From Dirofilaria immitis (lineage: Eukaryota; Nematoda; Chromadorea; Rhabditida; Onchocercidae), in assembly GCA_024305405.1 (NCBI GenBank), contig JAKNDB010000087.1, positions 7,008,501 through 7,072,500 on the forward strand: DNA of 64,000 nt, written 5' to 3'. The position numbers and the translations under genes are program-made. Under the pieces are notes generated by a model. The model made no database searches, had not been told where the DNA came from, and saw only the letters and a program-made list of their open reading frames with translations. Of the stretch, positions 1 to 13,203 are shown one piece after another. Numbering within the stretch: position 1 is the stretch's first letter; every line of letters begins with the position of its first letter.

Positions 1-3000
1 TAAATAGCTGAAAATCTTCGTCATGACAGCGCGGTTTGTGAAAGTGATACATTCTTCGAACTGTAATAAAATATTCTTATAACAGAATCAGAAATTTTAG
101 AAAATTAGAAACTGAAAAATTGAATATCTTTTTTTCAAAGCAAACTGTACTGTTTCGTAAAAATAGTGATAGTTTGCACCAGCAGTTTTGAATAACTTCT
201 AAATGGAACGTATTAAATCAAAGGGATCAGCATTAATTAGCAAATTAATCCGAAATCTCACTTCGTCTGCTTTTGCGCTCGAAATTATAAAAACAGTAGA
301 TCGAGCTGCCACCTAAAAAAATCAATTATTTTGTTAACATTTAATATCCTTCTCGACTTTCTCTTTGTTACCATTTCTGATTCATGTTCCAGAAAGTAGA
401 CTAATAGTTAACAACTCAGAGTAAACAGTTAACAGCTCAGAGTAAACTAAGAATTTAGAAGCATATTTCTAATCAGTGGAAAATCATCATGTTTCATCAA
501 ATTCAAAAATGGACGGTTATATGTTTTGAATTCGGAATCAAACTTATTTGATTTAAACTTTATTTAAAAAAGAAATCGCAAAAACTAGAAGAAGTGACTT
601 ACTTCACCCATATATGAATTGAGAATTGAATTAATTCGAACTTCCCAAGAGCCAAATGCTGAATCAAAAAGACTTATGTTATTGAGAATGCCCAGATAAC
701 ATGACAATGAGGGAGCAAAATTCGGCTCATGTTCATGTATGAACATCACCAGCTGTAACATATTTAAAAATTGAAATTTATTGAAGTCAATCGCTCGGTT
801 TTTCAAAACATATTGGACTTATAGTTACCTCAGAAAATTAAAAGTAGGATTTATGCTAATACAATTCAAATACTCCTAAATAAAAATCTATAAATTATTA
901 ACCGTTTCAGCGCTCATACCGCTTTTGTTAAATACCTCACTGATATCATCCTTGGGAGGGTAATCTCTTGAATAAACTTTCCGTAATTCAATTTTCAACT
1001 TCTCTTCAGCTTTCTTCCAGTTGTCATCAGCTTTGTCACACCTTAATGTGTTAAACTTGAACAACATTTTATAACCAATCAGTTAGAAGAAAGACGATAG
1101 TACAATATGATTACACTAATTTGCTCGCAAGATAATGAATGCATTGGTGAAACGAAATTTCAATATTTTTAAAGATTCTTTTGATACAATGTAAGCAAAT
1201 AACGATTCTTTTGATACAATGTAAGCAAATAACAGAAAGCAAATTATATGTACATCAGTATAAACAATTATTTGGTGAATATGCTTATAAAATACCAGTT
1301 TCTTCTACTATGTGTTCTATAAGGCACTTGCTTAATGTTGTAGGAAGCGTTGAAGAAATATTCAGCATCCTTTACATTAAATAATGGAATTACTCTACCA
1401 ACTTTAAATTTATACAAGCCTTCAGAAGAATGTGATTTTACAAATCAATTTTACAAGACTTTACAAATCACATTCTTCTGAAGGATTTGTAAAATCTACT
1501 AACCTTTCTAGCTATTCTATTTTTTAGGAAAACTGCAATAATTCGAATATTATGTACAGGAGAATTTTATATGCATACCTTTTAGCATAAAGGAGTTTTC
1601 CCAAACTATGATATGGATCGACTAAAATTGGGGATTGAAGAGGAAAGATTTCAATAAATTCTCGGGAGCCATCGAAACATAATTGCAGATTATGAATTGC
1701 TGTTCTTATGTCACCTGAAACAAAACATCGAGAATGTATAGAGTGTTTATTAAAAAATATAGAAATTTGAATGTGAAAGTATTGTCAATGTGAAACACTT
1801 CATATCTCAAATAATATCAATCATCAATAAAAACTTTGATTTAATACTATATAACAAAATCAAGCGCAGCGTTCTTGCAAGTACACTTGTATACAAGTAA
1901 ACTTGTGCACTTGCAAGAATTCCTGCGCGCACACACAAGTTTTCGACCTTGCATTATTGTAATTATATTTCAAATTAGGAATTAACTAAACCAAACTGAT
2001 AACTTCACCAACCACGACAAAAGCGGTAATCGATATTTAAATACTAAATACTAACCGCTGGAATTTTCGGCAATTCTTTTAATTTGCAGCGGTGATACGT
2101 TAACTTTCAACAATGAAGCAATCCTCCGTAATGCTTTCGATAAGAAAATAATTGCAGAAGCATTCAGAACTAATTCTTTAAAGCCTAACTGATATCGAAT
2201 ATTTGCAGGTAAAATACGTTTTGGACTAAGATACCAGCAGGAACCAACATCACTCATGATAAAAATATGAATACAACCTGTGTTCATGATAGTATTCTTT
2301 AATATTGCATGCAGAATTGTCGGATCTCTGCAATTTTAAGTGCAAAAATTTTGAAACTATGAATAAATTCCTCTACCCAGCAAAAGGAAAGATACTCGTA
2401 TTTAAAATTACGTTCCTCTTTAATTTGACATCAAATTTGAATATGATTTTGTTCTTTATATAACAATTAAAACAATTCGAATTGAATATGAATAAATGAA
2501 AAACGAAAGAGTTAACTACGAATTACTTAAAAAGCAGCCTAAGTAGAAAGAATCTAAAAAGATCATCTATAATTCAATCAATTTTTTAACAAAAATATTA
2601 CTGATAAAAAACCATCGGAAGTTGCTCGATAAGTATAACTTTCTGTGAAGCTGGTTTTTCAATAGATCCACGATCCGATGACTTCAAAAATTCAGTAAAT
2701 TCCCGAACCTGAAAAAATGAAATATCAGATGATGCAGATGAAATTTGGAAAGCAACAACTGATTTTGGTGAAGATTTTTAAAAACAAGACTTTAAAAATT
2801 CCTACTCTCTACAAATACTAGGTATTTAAGACAATTAGGAAAGACTGAAATCTACGTTTTTTCCAAAATCTGCCAAATAAATAACAAGAAACTAGTAACA
2901 GCAATTTAAAATAGCACACAAACAAACAATTCTAAAACTACTATCCGAGAGAAACTACATATTTTAATCTAATTTTGGATAAATTGTTCCAAAGCATATT

Positions 3001-3698
3001 GTGGATTGATAGATTAATATTTCACCTTTTTCTAAAATTACGGTATCAATATAATTCTTATAGAAATTGCTGGAAAGTAAATTTATCAGCAAAAATTTCA
3101 CAGTTCAAGAATGTAATAACTTGCTTGACTTTCTTCATAAATAACTTCCTCTCCTTCCGAACCATAAAATATATTGTAAGATTCGGAACAGTTCCATTCA
3201 ATTAATTCAAGTTTTAGCTCGCGACATAACATTTTCACAGTCGCTGTTTTGCCACTACCGGTCGGTCCGGTGAGCAAAAGTAACTTGCATCCTCGATATC
3301 GTCCCTTTTTCTTTTGCATCCATCGTCTTATCTAAAAAAATATTCATTAGAAAGGAGAAATATTCTGAACTACAAAGCATTAGCATGATTATATATAATC
3401 TAATCATCATTGCTTATTTGATTAAAATTAAAAATTCGTTATCTTCAACATTAATGGGCAAAAGCAAAATTAAATGAAAAAATCCTCTTCAGTAATGTTT
3501 AAAACAGTATCTCATCAATCTTTCTCGGATTTACAGCTAACTCTTCAACATTTTGAAGGGAAATCGATCGATTAATGGACAAAAAGATTGCTTTCCAAGA
3601 GAACTGCAAAATTCTGTTTCGGTAAACGTATCGATTGTTTCATAATTTATTATTCTATTATCAGCAGTAGTACATGAGTTATATAACTTTCCGAGAAG
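1..3698 (-). CDS. RAD17: RAD17-type checkpoint clamp loader (3' end beyond window)
   Basis: AAA+ ATPase that, with RFC subunits, loads the 9-1-1 clamp at damaged DNA in the nucleus (family knowledge). Exons read on the minus strand: 3698-3506, 3326-3125, 2708-2602, 2327-2056, 1714-1579, 1041-936, 752-603, 312-262 and 60-1. Together they encode about 426 residues before the window edge. Visible landmarks are DRFPF..NVEELAVNPRKIDE (RAD17 N-terminal block), Walker A GPTGSGKTATVKML, ELIEWN, a KVILIEQLP strand (Walker B region), GDIRTAIHNLQ (sensor 2) and HSLGKLLYAKR. The first exon needs one extra A at 3551-3554 to join DRFPFK to NVEEL. The junction 3125/2708 closes in phase only with a GC donor (GCAAGT). 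The start is uncertain: the first exon follows an acceptor-like TTTCAG, suggesting an upstream exon or spliced leader, but an in-frame ATG also lies at 3734. Family call is firm; the last two exons are less certain. Confidence 0.88.
1174..1233. repeat. 30-bp perfect tandem duplication
   Basis: Two adjacent identical 30-bp copies at 1174-1203 and 1204-1233 (unit begins GATTCTTTTGATACAATG). They lie in the RAD17 intron between exons 1714-1579 and 1041-936. Only two copies, so it is a simple duplication and not an array. Confidence 0.95.
1419..1484. repeat. 20-bp perfect inverted repeat (hairpin) in RAD17 intron
   Basis: Left arm 1419-1438 (CCTTCAGAAGAATGTGATTT) and right arm 1465-1484 are exact reverse complements separated by 26 bases. 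It could be the remnant of a small foldback element or simply an intronic hairpin; no terminal target duplication was recognised. Confidence 0.9.
1872..1919. repeat. nested palindrome in RAD17 intron
   Basis: Outer arms TTCTTGCAAGT (1872-1882) and ACTTGCAAGAA (1909-1919) enclose a second perfect 14-bp palindrome, ACTTGTATACAAGT (1885-1898). The whole block can fold as a branched hairpin. It sits in the intron between RAD17 exons 2327-2056 and 1714-1579. Confidence 0.85.
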
Positions 3699-3734
3699 CT
3701 GAAATATAATGAAGTAAAATGTTCCGAATGTCAT

Positions 3735-5796
3735 ATATATTTATTTGTTTATTTATGATTTGTATATATTCTGTTATCTTTACTAGATATATAGTATGTT
3801 AGGGGAATCGCAGTATTCCCGGCAACAACTTAGTATCAGATATTTCTTGAACGGTAACGTTTAATTACTCTATCGTCCTTTTTTGCTTGATTTATAGTGC
3901 TCGATGATTCAAACGATGAACAAAACCAAGTGATCGAAGTCATATATTTTCCTCCAAAATCTGCAATATGCATTTTGCCTCTTTCAAACATTTGAATGAA
4001 ATCATTAAATTAAGACGTGAGATGTTCTCCCTTTCTTCTACTCTTCATTCGCGCAACAAATTGTTACAAGCCATGGTTGAATTAGATACAATAGAATCCT
4101 AATTCCCCACTGCCTAAACTCTTCAGAAATTGCGATAATAAAAACATAAACTCAAAATAGTGAGAAGAACAAAATCTCACTCAGAGCCACATTCTACTCC
4201 ATCAACTACAACGGGCATAATAGCATTCCTGCAAAAACTTGGCGTCATCAAACAATAGAAGCAGATCAAAGTAAATACACCGAAATCAACACTTATAACA
4301 TTCAAGGTTTTTAAATCATTTCACAACCATAGTGTACTGTCCTCAGATTGCTACCGCCAACATATATCTGAAATACTGCAACACGAAACAACGAATTTCA
4401 TATTTTTACTGATTTCTGTTGATCCCGTCTGTTGATGATTAACAAACAAATTAGAAGAACAAGAGGTAAAAACTTCAGAGTTAAACTTGCCGTCCTTCCT
4501 AGGAAATAATTGTTATGCAATTTTATGCTACCATTAGCAGCGTAAAAAAATCAATTAAATAAATGATTTGACTAATTAGCCATAATCTGAGTATATCACA
4601 TATAACCTATGATTGATATGAAAAGAAGTTTACGCGTACAAGAATTCAGATTTGTGAAATTTCTAAATCTATAAACCTAGTAAATTTTCGGAATGACGTC
4701 TGCCTACATGGAGTAGCAAAACAATAAATACAAGTTCTTGTCTATATAAGAAAAGGATAAATAATAGCAATAATGTAAAAGCAATAATAATTCTAAGAGT
4801 CTATCAATATTGGAACCAGAATGTTTGCAAGGGAAAAAATAAATGAAAAAATTAGTCCGGAAATAATCACAGAACGAATATAGCGAATTCCTGAATTCTA
4901 AAGCAACTTTAATCTGTACGGTATCGCCACTTATTAGTCTGAATGATCGAAGTTCAAAGTTTCAGCCATACGATTATGAAAAGGCAAATAATTTTTGAAT
5001 TAGAAAGCATTGCAAGAAATTCCAGTTAGATGATGTTCACAATTATTATGGAAAGGACTGGAAATCCAGGAATCGCAAAACCAACAATCAAAATGTCCTA
5101 ATGAATGATATTACTATGCTCTAAATATCATAACATTAATTCACAAAAGAGAAGGTGCCATACTGAGCATTATCACAGTTTCAGTAAAAAATAATGTACC
5201 ATCTAATATTTGCACAAGTCAGCGCCATAATTAAAATGGTTTTTCATAATTGAAACCACAAAACGATATCAACACTATATGTACAAAAATATCAGTCAAT
5301 TGAAAATATAATATCATAAATTAGCGATAAACGAATATATTCATCGAATCACCAATATACAAACCTGATTGATTTTTTTCTGCAGGTAGTATTCGTCAGA
5401 TACAATGCCACATTATGCTCGCTTACTAATTCTGGATAACCTTGGATGTTCTGTGAATTTGTCGGTAAAGAGAAAGAACGCAATTCCAGAAACATAAATC
5501 AGGATGATAAGTTTAGAAATTCGAAAGAGTCCGTTTTTATCAAGAGAAGAAAACAGCTATGACCTTCTATTTTTTTGCGAAATGCTATTTGAATTGAATA
5601 AGAAAATGATACTACTGTATGTCTATAATCCACCGAAGGCCATATATGCTTTGTGAAATGAACAAATATAAAATAAACAACAAACGAGACCTAAGCAAGA
5701 CTTGATATCATTACTAATCCTTTGCAAATAACATGGAAAATGCAAAAAAGAGAAGAAACATCAAAAATTCTGTATGTCACGAACCACATAAATTTC
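3735..5796. other. intergenic, no gene seen
   Basis: About 2 kb of AT-rich sequence between the 5' side of the RAD17 gene and the stop codon of the FHA/PHD gene, both transcribed leftward. It should contain the FHA/PHD 3' UTR and the RAD17 promoter or a first noncoding exon. No open frame with conserved features, tRNA or repeat was recognised. Confidence 0.6.
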
Positions 5797-8700
5797 TTAG
5801 CCTGTTTTGTTTGCTTCCCTGCAACCACAATTGAAATCATCTGAATTATTAACTGTTACACCATGATCTGTTACACATTCCATATGATACCACCGGCAGC
5901 AATAATCACATTGCACCTACAGAATTATATCTTCAAAATTACATTCTCTTGCAACATAATCTCAATCAAGTAAACGGTGCCGATTTCAATTCAAAGTTTT
6001 CTCTGCGTTGAATGTTCTTGAATATGGCTTTTCCTGGTGACAAAATTTTTCAAACTAATTATTTGAAACTGCCAAAAAGCTCTAATTTTTCTTTAATCTA
6101 ATAGTAATATCTAAATGTAATTGTTTAGTTAACAAAGGAACAAGAAATTTCACTTCTAGTTGTGGATCTTTTAGCGACTGAAAATCTTTTTGCAATACTT
6201 TTGTAACGTTACATATTCCTTCCTTCTATGACATCCAAAGTATCCCTCGGAAATTCTAAATCCTTCATTTTATTAATTGCTGATCACAACTAGAATTCCA
6301 AAATTTGGTGCGAAATAATTTAGGGCGAATGTTCAGTTAAATTCAATTTTAAATATGTAAAGATTCCTATAGATTAGATATTAGCGAACAAAAATAGTAC
6401 CCAAACAACACTTTCACTTTGTGGTTTTTTGCAACCTGATCTTGCGTCACACTGTTTTTCTGGATCATGGTACGTCCATTCATCGAATAGCATTGGTGCG
6501 TGCGCCGCGGGCAATGGTGTAACAACTGGTTTCATCTTCTCCCACTCAAGACTGCTCGTTTCCAGTGATAGTTCTGCAACATGCAAAACATTTCCTGTTG
6601 ACGAAACTAATGTTAAAAATTAAAAGCAACAAATGCAACTTGCTTACCAGAAATACTTTTTCCTCAATATCAAAATATTAAAAACTTTGCCAATAGGAAT
6701 TCCCGAACAACAATCACTGGTAATGAATTCAATCTCATATTAAATTAATTTCTTAATAAATTGAATTAAACAATATTTTGAAATGAAAATTTTTGGGTTC
6801 ATGAAGCTTCCTGGTTGGCATACCTATCCAATTCAAATTTCAATAAATAAAAACAAAAGGAAAATGGTGGATGATGAAAAGAAATAAAATGATGTGCGAG
6901 ATGTTGCAAAGAAAGACAATATTTTCATTGAAAGCAATCATCTTGGTGCTTGACCTGGTTAATAGCATCGAACAAGTAAAGAAAATTCGAGGACAAAACT
7001 GTTTTATTTATTTCTTCATATGTGCAGAAAAAAAAAAGAAAATAGAACATAACAATCGGGCGATACGTACACTATACACTATACACTAATAGCATACCCA
7101 TTATCCCATTTTGTAATGGTGTATATTCATTCGATAGGCTTCATTTATCCTTTCTTTCTTGCTTTTTTTTATTTTTTCTTTTAATACGCATAATTTTTCA
7201 ACTGATCATACTTTTCATAATTTTAAAAATAATATTTCTAATCGATTTATGCTTTAATTTAACCTTATCGTAACGCTTATAAAAAATCAATCATTAAAAA
7301 GGATATTTGAATACGCCGCTGAAACACACCAGTCATTCACACATATGACCAAAAATCACCCACTCTGTGACTTACCACTTTCGCTGGACGATAATCGCTT
7401 TTTCTTCTTGCGTCCTTTTTTCGTGTACTCGTGGAAGAGGAGGCAATTTCCTTATGTGATTGCTTCTGCGCTGCCTTACTCATCGAACGCGGTTGACAGC
7501 TCGTTTTGCTTACTTTTTCTTACTCAAATTGCTATTACTGGGAGTGTAGCCAGTTTTGCGCTGAGACGTTGCACCCCATGTTCGTCGGATTGGAGATGAT
7601 GAAGAAGCTACAGATGATGAACTGCTGCTTTCATTATCAGAATCTGGTAATGTTTGCCTTTTCCTCATCATGTCAAGAGCTCGTTCAATCTTTTCAGCCG
7701 CCGATGTACCGCACTGATCTTTCGGTAAAATTTGTGATTTCTTCAGTTCTTCCCTCCTTCCTTCCCCATCATCACTTCTAGAATCTGAGCTTATGTTATC
7801 GCTGCTAGAAGATCTCTTCCTTTTCATCCTTTTCACTGCTGCTTTTTTCTAACTGTATTTGCAATGCTTATATTTCCGGAAGTGAGATAACCTTTCTTTG
7901 GACGACCACGCTTTCGTACACTGCCCTTATCAAAATCCTTAATTTTAGAACAATCGGTGTTCTTTGCTGATGAACCATTTTTCGCTTTCGTAATATTCTT
8001 CTGTTCTTGCTTCTTTCTTGAAAGTTTTTCTGATCCACTTGAATCACTTTTACAACTTCTCTTATCATCATCGTTATCTTCAACATTTGTACATATTTTT
8101 CTGAAATTGATATTTCATATTACTTTTTTATTGTTTCGTATATTCTGTTCGTTAAAAATATTATAATAAAATAGACTGTTGGTATTTATTCTATAAAAAT
8201 GCTATTATGAAAAAAATGCTACTTTGGTAGTTGAAATATTTCAAATTGCAACTTCTGGCGCAATTTTCATAGTGACTGTTATAGGATTTCAAGAAAAGAG
8301 TCAATTTACTAGTTTTAAATTTAAGTACATAACCATAAATTGAAATCTTAACAAATAAAGTGAAAAAAAAAGGTTATTTTATTAATAATTCGGACAAATT
8401 TAAGTTTTTGTTATTAGTTGCTAAAAATCACCTTGTTTGTGTCGGTACTGTGATCTTGTTAGTACTTTTTCTTGCAAGATGATGCCATGCCACTTCAGTT
8501 AAATCATTCAACAGCATGGCCACCTGAATAAAAAAAGTGGTGGACAGAAGTGTAAGAATTCTTTATGAACATGAAAGGGTATAAAAATTCTATGTAAATT
8601 TTCTTCAACATATATTTTCAATTTTAGTATAATTTGCTAGTTATTACTAATTTCACTTGATATGTCAACGAATCTTTCCATGCTAATATTTGAGATATGT

Positions 8701-11700
8701 TTATTGGTCAGATAGAAAGGTCATTAAATGATTTATGAACTTTCCAGTATTACTTAATTTTAAAGCATTGCATTTAGAAGTCATTAATATGAATAATCCT
8801 CTAAATTTGCAATGCCAAAAAGCTGATAATAGGTATCACGAAAAAATCATCCCTTACTTCAAAGAAGAAAGAAGTACCTCATTATTTTTCCGTCGTTTCT
8901 TCGGTTCAACTTTCTGTTTCATTATGACAGGTGTTTGAGTGGGAGAACAAGAAGAATCTGAGTGACCATGTCCGCGTCCTGCAAATATTATTCTGACATA
9001 TAGATATGTGTTCTATGTTCAATTGAAAATCTGTTTTACAAAAGCAAATATAGCTTTGTATTTTATCCATATTTGAGATTAAAATCATATAAAAATTAAG
9101 ATAACAGAAAAGATTTTATTCTCTAATATATCATATCTAGTCAGCGGAGACTATTTTGTTCTAAACTAGGTTTGGGTAGAAAATTTAATAAAAATATATA
9201 AATGTTTATAAATGCTGAAAATAAAAAAATAAAGACAGACAAATGAAGGTGAACAGAAACTAACTTTTTGGTGATTGATGAAGTGGTGAACGTAATGATT
9301 CTGATGGTTTTATTTCCTGTATGGTATGTGTTTCTTGTTGCAATGTTGATGCAGTAGGTAATTCAGACGAACTAGATGCTGGTGTAGGTGCACGCCTCGG
9401 TGGGCCACAATCTTCTAGCAAATCTTCTGTTAATTCTTCCAAACCAGATAATCGACTATTTCGTTCAGCATTTGCTAAAAGTGAATTCAACAATTAAAAT
9501 GCAGCAGAATAATATGTAATCTTTCAAATTACAGTTCGAATTCATAAAAAAATCTAATTCAATCTAGAGAAATAATTTCATATTCATGATTTCTTATAAA
9601 TATTACAACATATTCAATTAAAACTGAAATGAATTGCATCAAATGAAAAAAACAGTTGAAATTTCTCTTCTTCTTTTCAATAAGCGCTAATAAACTATTT
9701 TCTAGAAAAAAATTCGAATGAGAATATTTTTTCAGTCTTTTCTATTGTTTATTCAAGAAAATTGATACCTCTTTGCAACTCTTCCATAGGTCTTTCTTGT
9801 GTTATAGTTGAAGTTGTTGTGGACGACATCGGTATCTGAGAAAGCGCAACAGATGTTACAGATGCAACTGATGTCGATGTTATTGCACCCATATTCATAA
9901 CAGTCATGACAGTTGGTACAGTATTTGAAACTGTAAAACTATTACAGGTGCTTATTGCAGTTGAAATTCTATCGCTACTAAACCTTCGCTCATTGACTGA
10001 TTCTGCTGCTGACAATACTGGAGCTGGAACCTGAACCTGAACTTGAGATGGAACATGAATTGCTGTTACTGGTGATAGTGATGACTGCGATGAGACTGCT
10101 GCTGATACCGGTCGATGAGTACCAACGACACTAGTCGGTCCTATGCCGAACATAGCTGCTGCCATTTGTTGCTGTTGCTGTTGCTGTTGACTTTTCGGTG
10201 GACTTGGCACCGAACTGTCACATTCCATACGTTTTACACTATCAATAGCTGATGGAGTAGCAATTACCTGAGCGGGGAGCAATCTGTTAACCTTGAAATC
10301 CTTTGTGTATCGACTACTCGAGAATTTGTGGAATAATGAAATTGACGTGTAACTGCCGTTGTTGTTCCATTGCTTCGAGTAATTGGTATATTTCCTGATA
10401 TTGTAGCAGAAGCCGGAGTTCTAGTTGAACGTGAAACTGATCTGTGCTGCGCTAAGGACTGTAGTAATTGACTGTTTTGCGGACTGATGTTTTGACCAAT
10501 AACTCCTGATGGTTGGTCGGTGACTGCTGCAGATGTGGTAACGGATCGTTGCGAACACCCTCCTGCAACGGCAGCTGTAGTTGCCATTTGAAATGTGACA
10601 TTCGAAGTTATCCTCGGTGAAGTTGTTTGTTCAGATGCTACCGCATGTGTATGCAGTCGATTATCACTAATCGCTCCCATGAAAGTCGAAGTGTCAGCAG
10701 CAATCTGCGCATTTGCACCTATCCACGTCGGACTAGACAACTGACCATACTGCTGCAAAAACATCTAAATGGTGGAAATATATTAACTATGAAATATTTC
10801 AGTTATTTAAATCCGAATGTTCTAAAGATTCTGAATTTTTGTCGTCAAAGAGTTTAAATTCTGGAAAAAATAAACTAACCACAGCAGTGGCCGCAACAGC
10901 TTCTGCATGTTTCTGTTGTTCCAAATGATGCTGCTGAAATTGTTGAGCAGCCGCCGTAGGTGACTGCGATGGCCAAGGATTTTGAGGCCAAAGTGAGTGT
11001 AAATACGCAGAACTGAGCTGAGGAAAGGCCGCTTGATAATAACCAGGAAACCTCTGTAAACTGCAGAATGGCGTTGTTGTAGCGCCAGCAACGGGATTCT
11101 GCCACGAAGTGGCAAGTTCCATGGATGGATTGGCTAGAGGTAACCGAGATGCTGCATGCAAATTCTTTCCATCATTGACAAACATCTATAATAAGTGCAA
11201 GTATTATAATCACTAATGAGATAGACATATTTTGAGCATGAAATATTAGTTACCCTCCAGTAAATCACAACTTTTAAAAATTCCTAATATGCTTTTCAAA
11301 TAAAGTTTCTGCACTTGTCCAGAATTTGCGAAGCCATTCTACAATGAATTAATCTAAACCGAATTTTCAATAGGTCTTTCAGTTAATTGAAGTTTTGAAT
11401 AATTTGCTTATTAGACATTGTGATGAAATATTTTGCTATGAATTAGTAAAAATGATAAAACCATAATTTAAAAATACAAAAATACAACTGAACGGTAAAA
11501 CTTCAAACATATCTATGATTATTCTCCGATGAAAGCTGAAATCAGTTTTGAAGAAAATATTTGCAAAAATTTAATATCGTATAGAGCATTCTTTCTCTAT
11601 TCCTTCTCCAGACAAAAAGTTGAGAATACATAAATAGTAATGCTTACCTGAGATGGCAATGACAAATCTTGTCGAGCATTGCCCATAATTGTTATAGGAC

Positions 11701-13203
11701 GTCTACGATCATTTAGTCGATGGGCTGGTGCTTCTTCAAACTGAAAGTAGAAAAAAACCTGAAACTTTAAGTATGATATTTGTTTCTAGATGCAAAAATC
11801 AGCAGATTTACATCGCATTATTTTTCATTTATTATAATATTTCTCTTAAGAAGATGACACTTATCAGACTTATCTCATTTTTAAGTCGCAAAATTCACAA
11901 GCAACAATAACATAGTATCTATTTATTCATCAAAATAAAAAAGGAATAAACATACAACGAATGTAAATTCGGCAGAAGTTTGGGGTCCATAGCAACCGGG
12001 TTTAATGGCTGCACCGTTTACATGCCCAAATTTGATCACATCACCTTGCTGTAACTCAGCTTCACCTGACACCTAGAAATTTTCTGACTAGAATTAAATG
12101 AACCAAAGTATTCTCAAAAAAAAAATAAATATAGCTATAAAAATCACTAACCCTAAAATCGTTAACATAAGTACCATTGAGGGAATGATCTTTTATGAAA
12201 CATGCATATCGATCACGTCTTGCTTTTACAAATATTGTTGTATGTTCTCTTGAGATCATGTTACTAAAATCATATTAAGCAGTTATAAAATTGAAAGCAA
12301 ATATTTTCTTCCATTAAATATACTGTCAATAAAGTGCTCTAGCTGACTAATTTTAAAAAACCGACATGTAAAGCTGTGGGATAGCATGTCGACTATAATT
12401 ATAAGAAAAATAAAATGTAATTCTGTGATAAATAAAGTTGCTCAAATTTGTGAAACTGAAACAACTTTATAGGCTTCTGGAGAGCAATACCATGTAGCAG
12501 TTTCTTTCGGAATCTGGAAAAAAAACTTTTCAAAAAATGCGGATATTTGGATACCTGTGCACTTGTGAAATTAGAACAATATCAACCAAATCAGGATTCC
12601 TCCCAATTTTTGTCGTTTGGTATCTGGAGAGTTCAATAAAAATAAGCAACTGACAAATGAAAATTAGAATAAGAAAGTAAAGGTGCATTTTTCTGAACAA
12701 ATAACAACACAGTAAGAAAATTTTTGATGAAAATAAGTTCATCAATATGTATATCAGAACAAAGATATATATACATCTATTTCACAATGATTTAGCATCA
12801 CATTTCTTTTCGTCTTAATATCGTCAAATAAACTAAGTAAATACTATTATTTATTTTTACTCTTATCTGTTTCCAATGTTTGATGTTTTTTATCTCAATA
12901 TTTATCAAACAAAACGGAAAAGATAAAATCTCTCAAGCTTATATCCCAATCTGAATTAAAAATCGCTAAATCACCTAATCATATTTATAGTTCTTGTTTT
13001 AGTGACTAAATGTTTTATTCTGTTTCATTAAAAGAGAATGAAATAACCATAAGTGATTTAGATTCAGAATTATTATTAATAGAGTGATAATGCTTCTGAA
13101 TATAAATCAACAAAATTAAAACTTACAGAAGGACTGTATCATCCGGTAACAATGACTGTGGATTTTGATTGACATGTAAACGACGCAATTGATAGATCGT
13201 CAT
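5797..13203 (-). CDS. FHA / AT-hook / PHD-finger nuclear protein (TCF19-like)
   Basis: Likely chromatin-associated reader: FHA binds phosphothreonine and TCF19-type PHD binds histone H3K4me3 (family knowledge). Exons: 13203-13127 (ATG at 13203), 12623-12555, 12263-12152, 12072-11956, 11740-11648, 11185-10880, 10764-9769, 9474-9265, 8978-8878, 8523-8432, 8100-7376, 6606-6401 and 5916-5797 (stop 5797-5799). All phases close to about 1,075 residues if four homopolymers (10274-10277, 7843-7848, 7514-7518, 7416-7421) each carry one more base. FHA near residues 28-115: KIGRNPD, ISREHTT, DHSLNGTYVND and GDVIKFG, with the diagnostic Arg, Ser-Arg-x-His and Asn. The middle is Gln/Ser/Thr-rich with an eight-Gln run (10166-10189). 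A KKRRK basic patch and RKRGRPKKG AT-hook (near residue 789) follow. The C-terminal PHD has CDARSGC, then VQCDYCCRWYHMEC and a final CGC. Alternatives to the missing-base reading are 53-nt and 50-nt introns at 10264 and 7892. Domain calls are firm; exact length is not. Confidence 0.87.
10166..10189 (-). repeat. short CAG/CAA (polyglutamine) run
   Basis: Interrupted CAA/CAG codons giving eight consecutive glutamines inside the FHA/PHD coding exon 10764-9769, within a region rich in Gln, Ser and Thr. It is coding low complexity and not an expanded microsatellite. Confidence 0.85.

Noticed and set aside
1174..1233. Possible CRISPR-like or satellite array
   Set aside because: Only two directly adjoining copies with no spacers, inside an intron of an animal gene.
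7842..7891. 50-nt intron between the AT-hook segment and the Ser-rich segment of the FHA/PHD gene
   Set aside because: It has GT and AG ends and fits phase, but the acceptor is A-rich and the intervening bases stay open (GYLTSGNISIANTVRKK). One missing base in the T run at 7843-7848 explains the frame change more simply.
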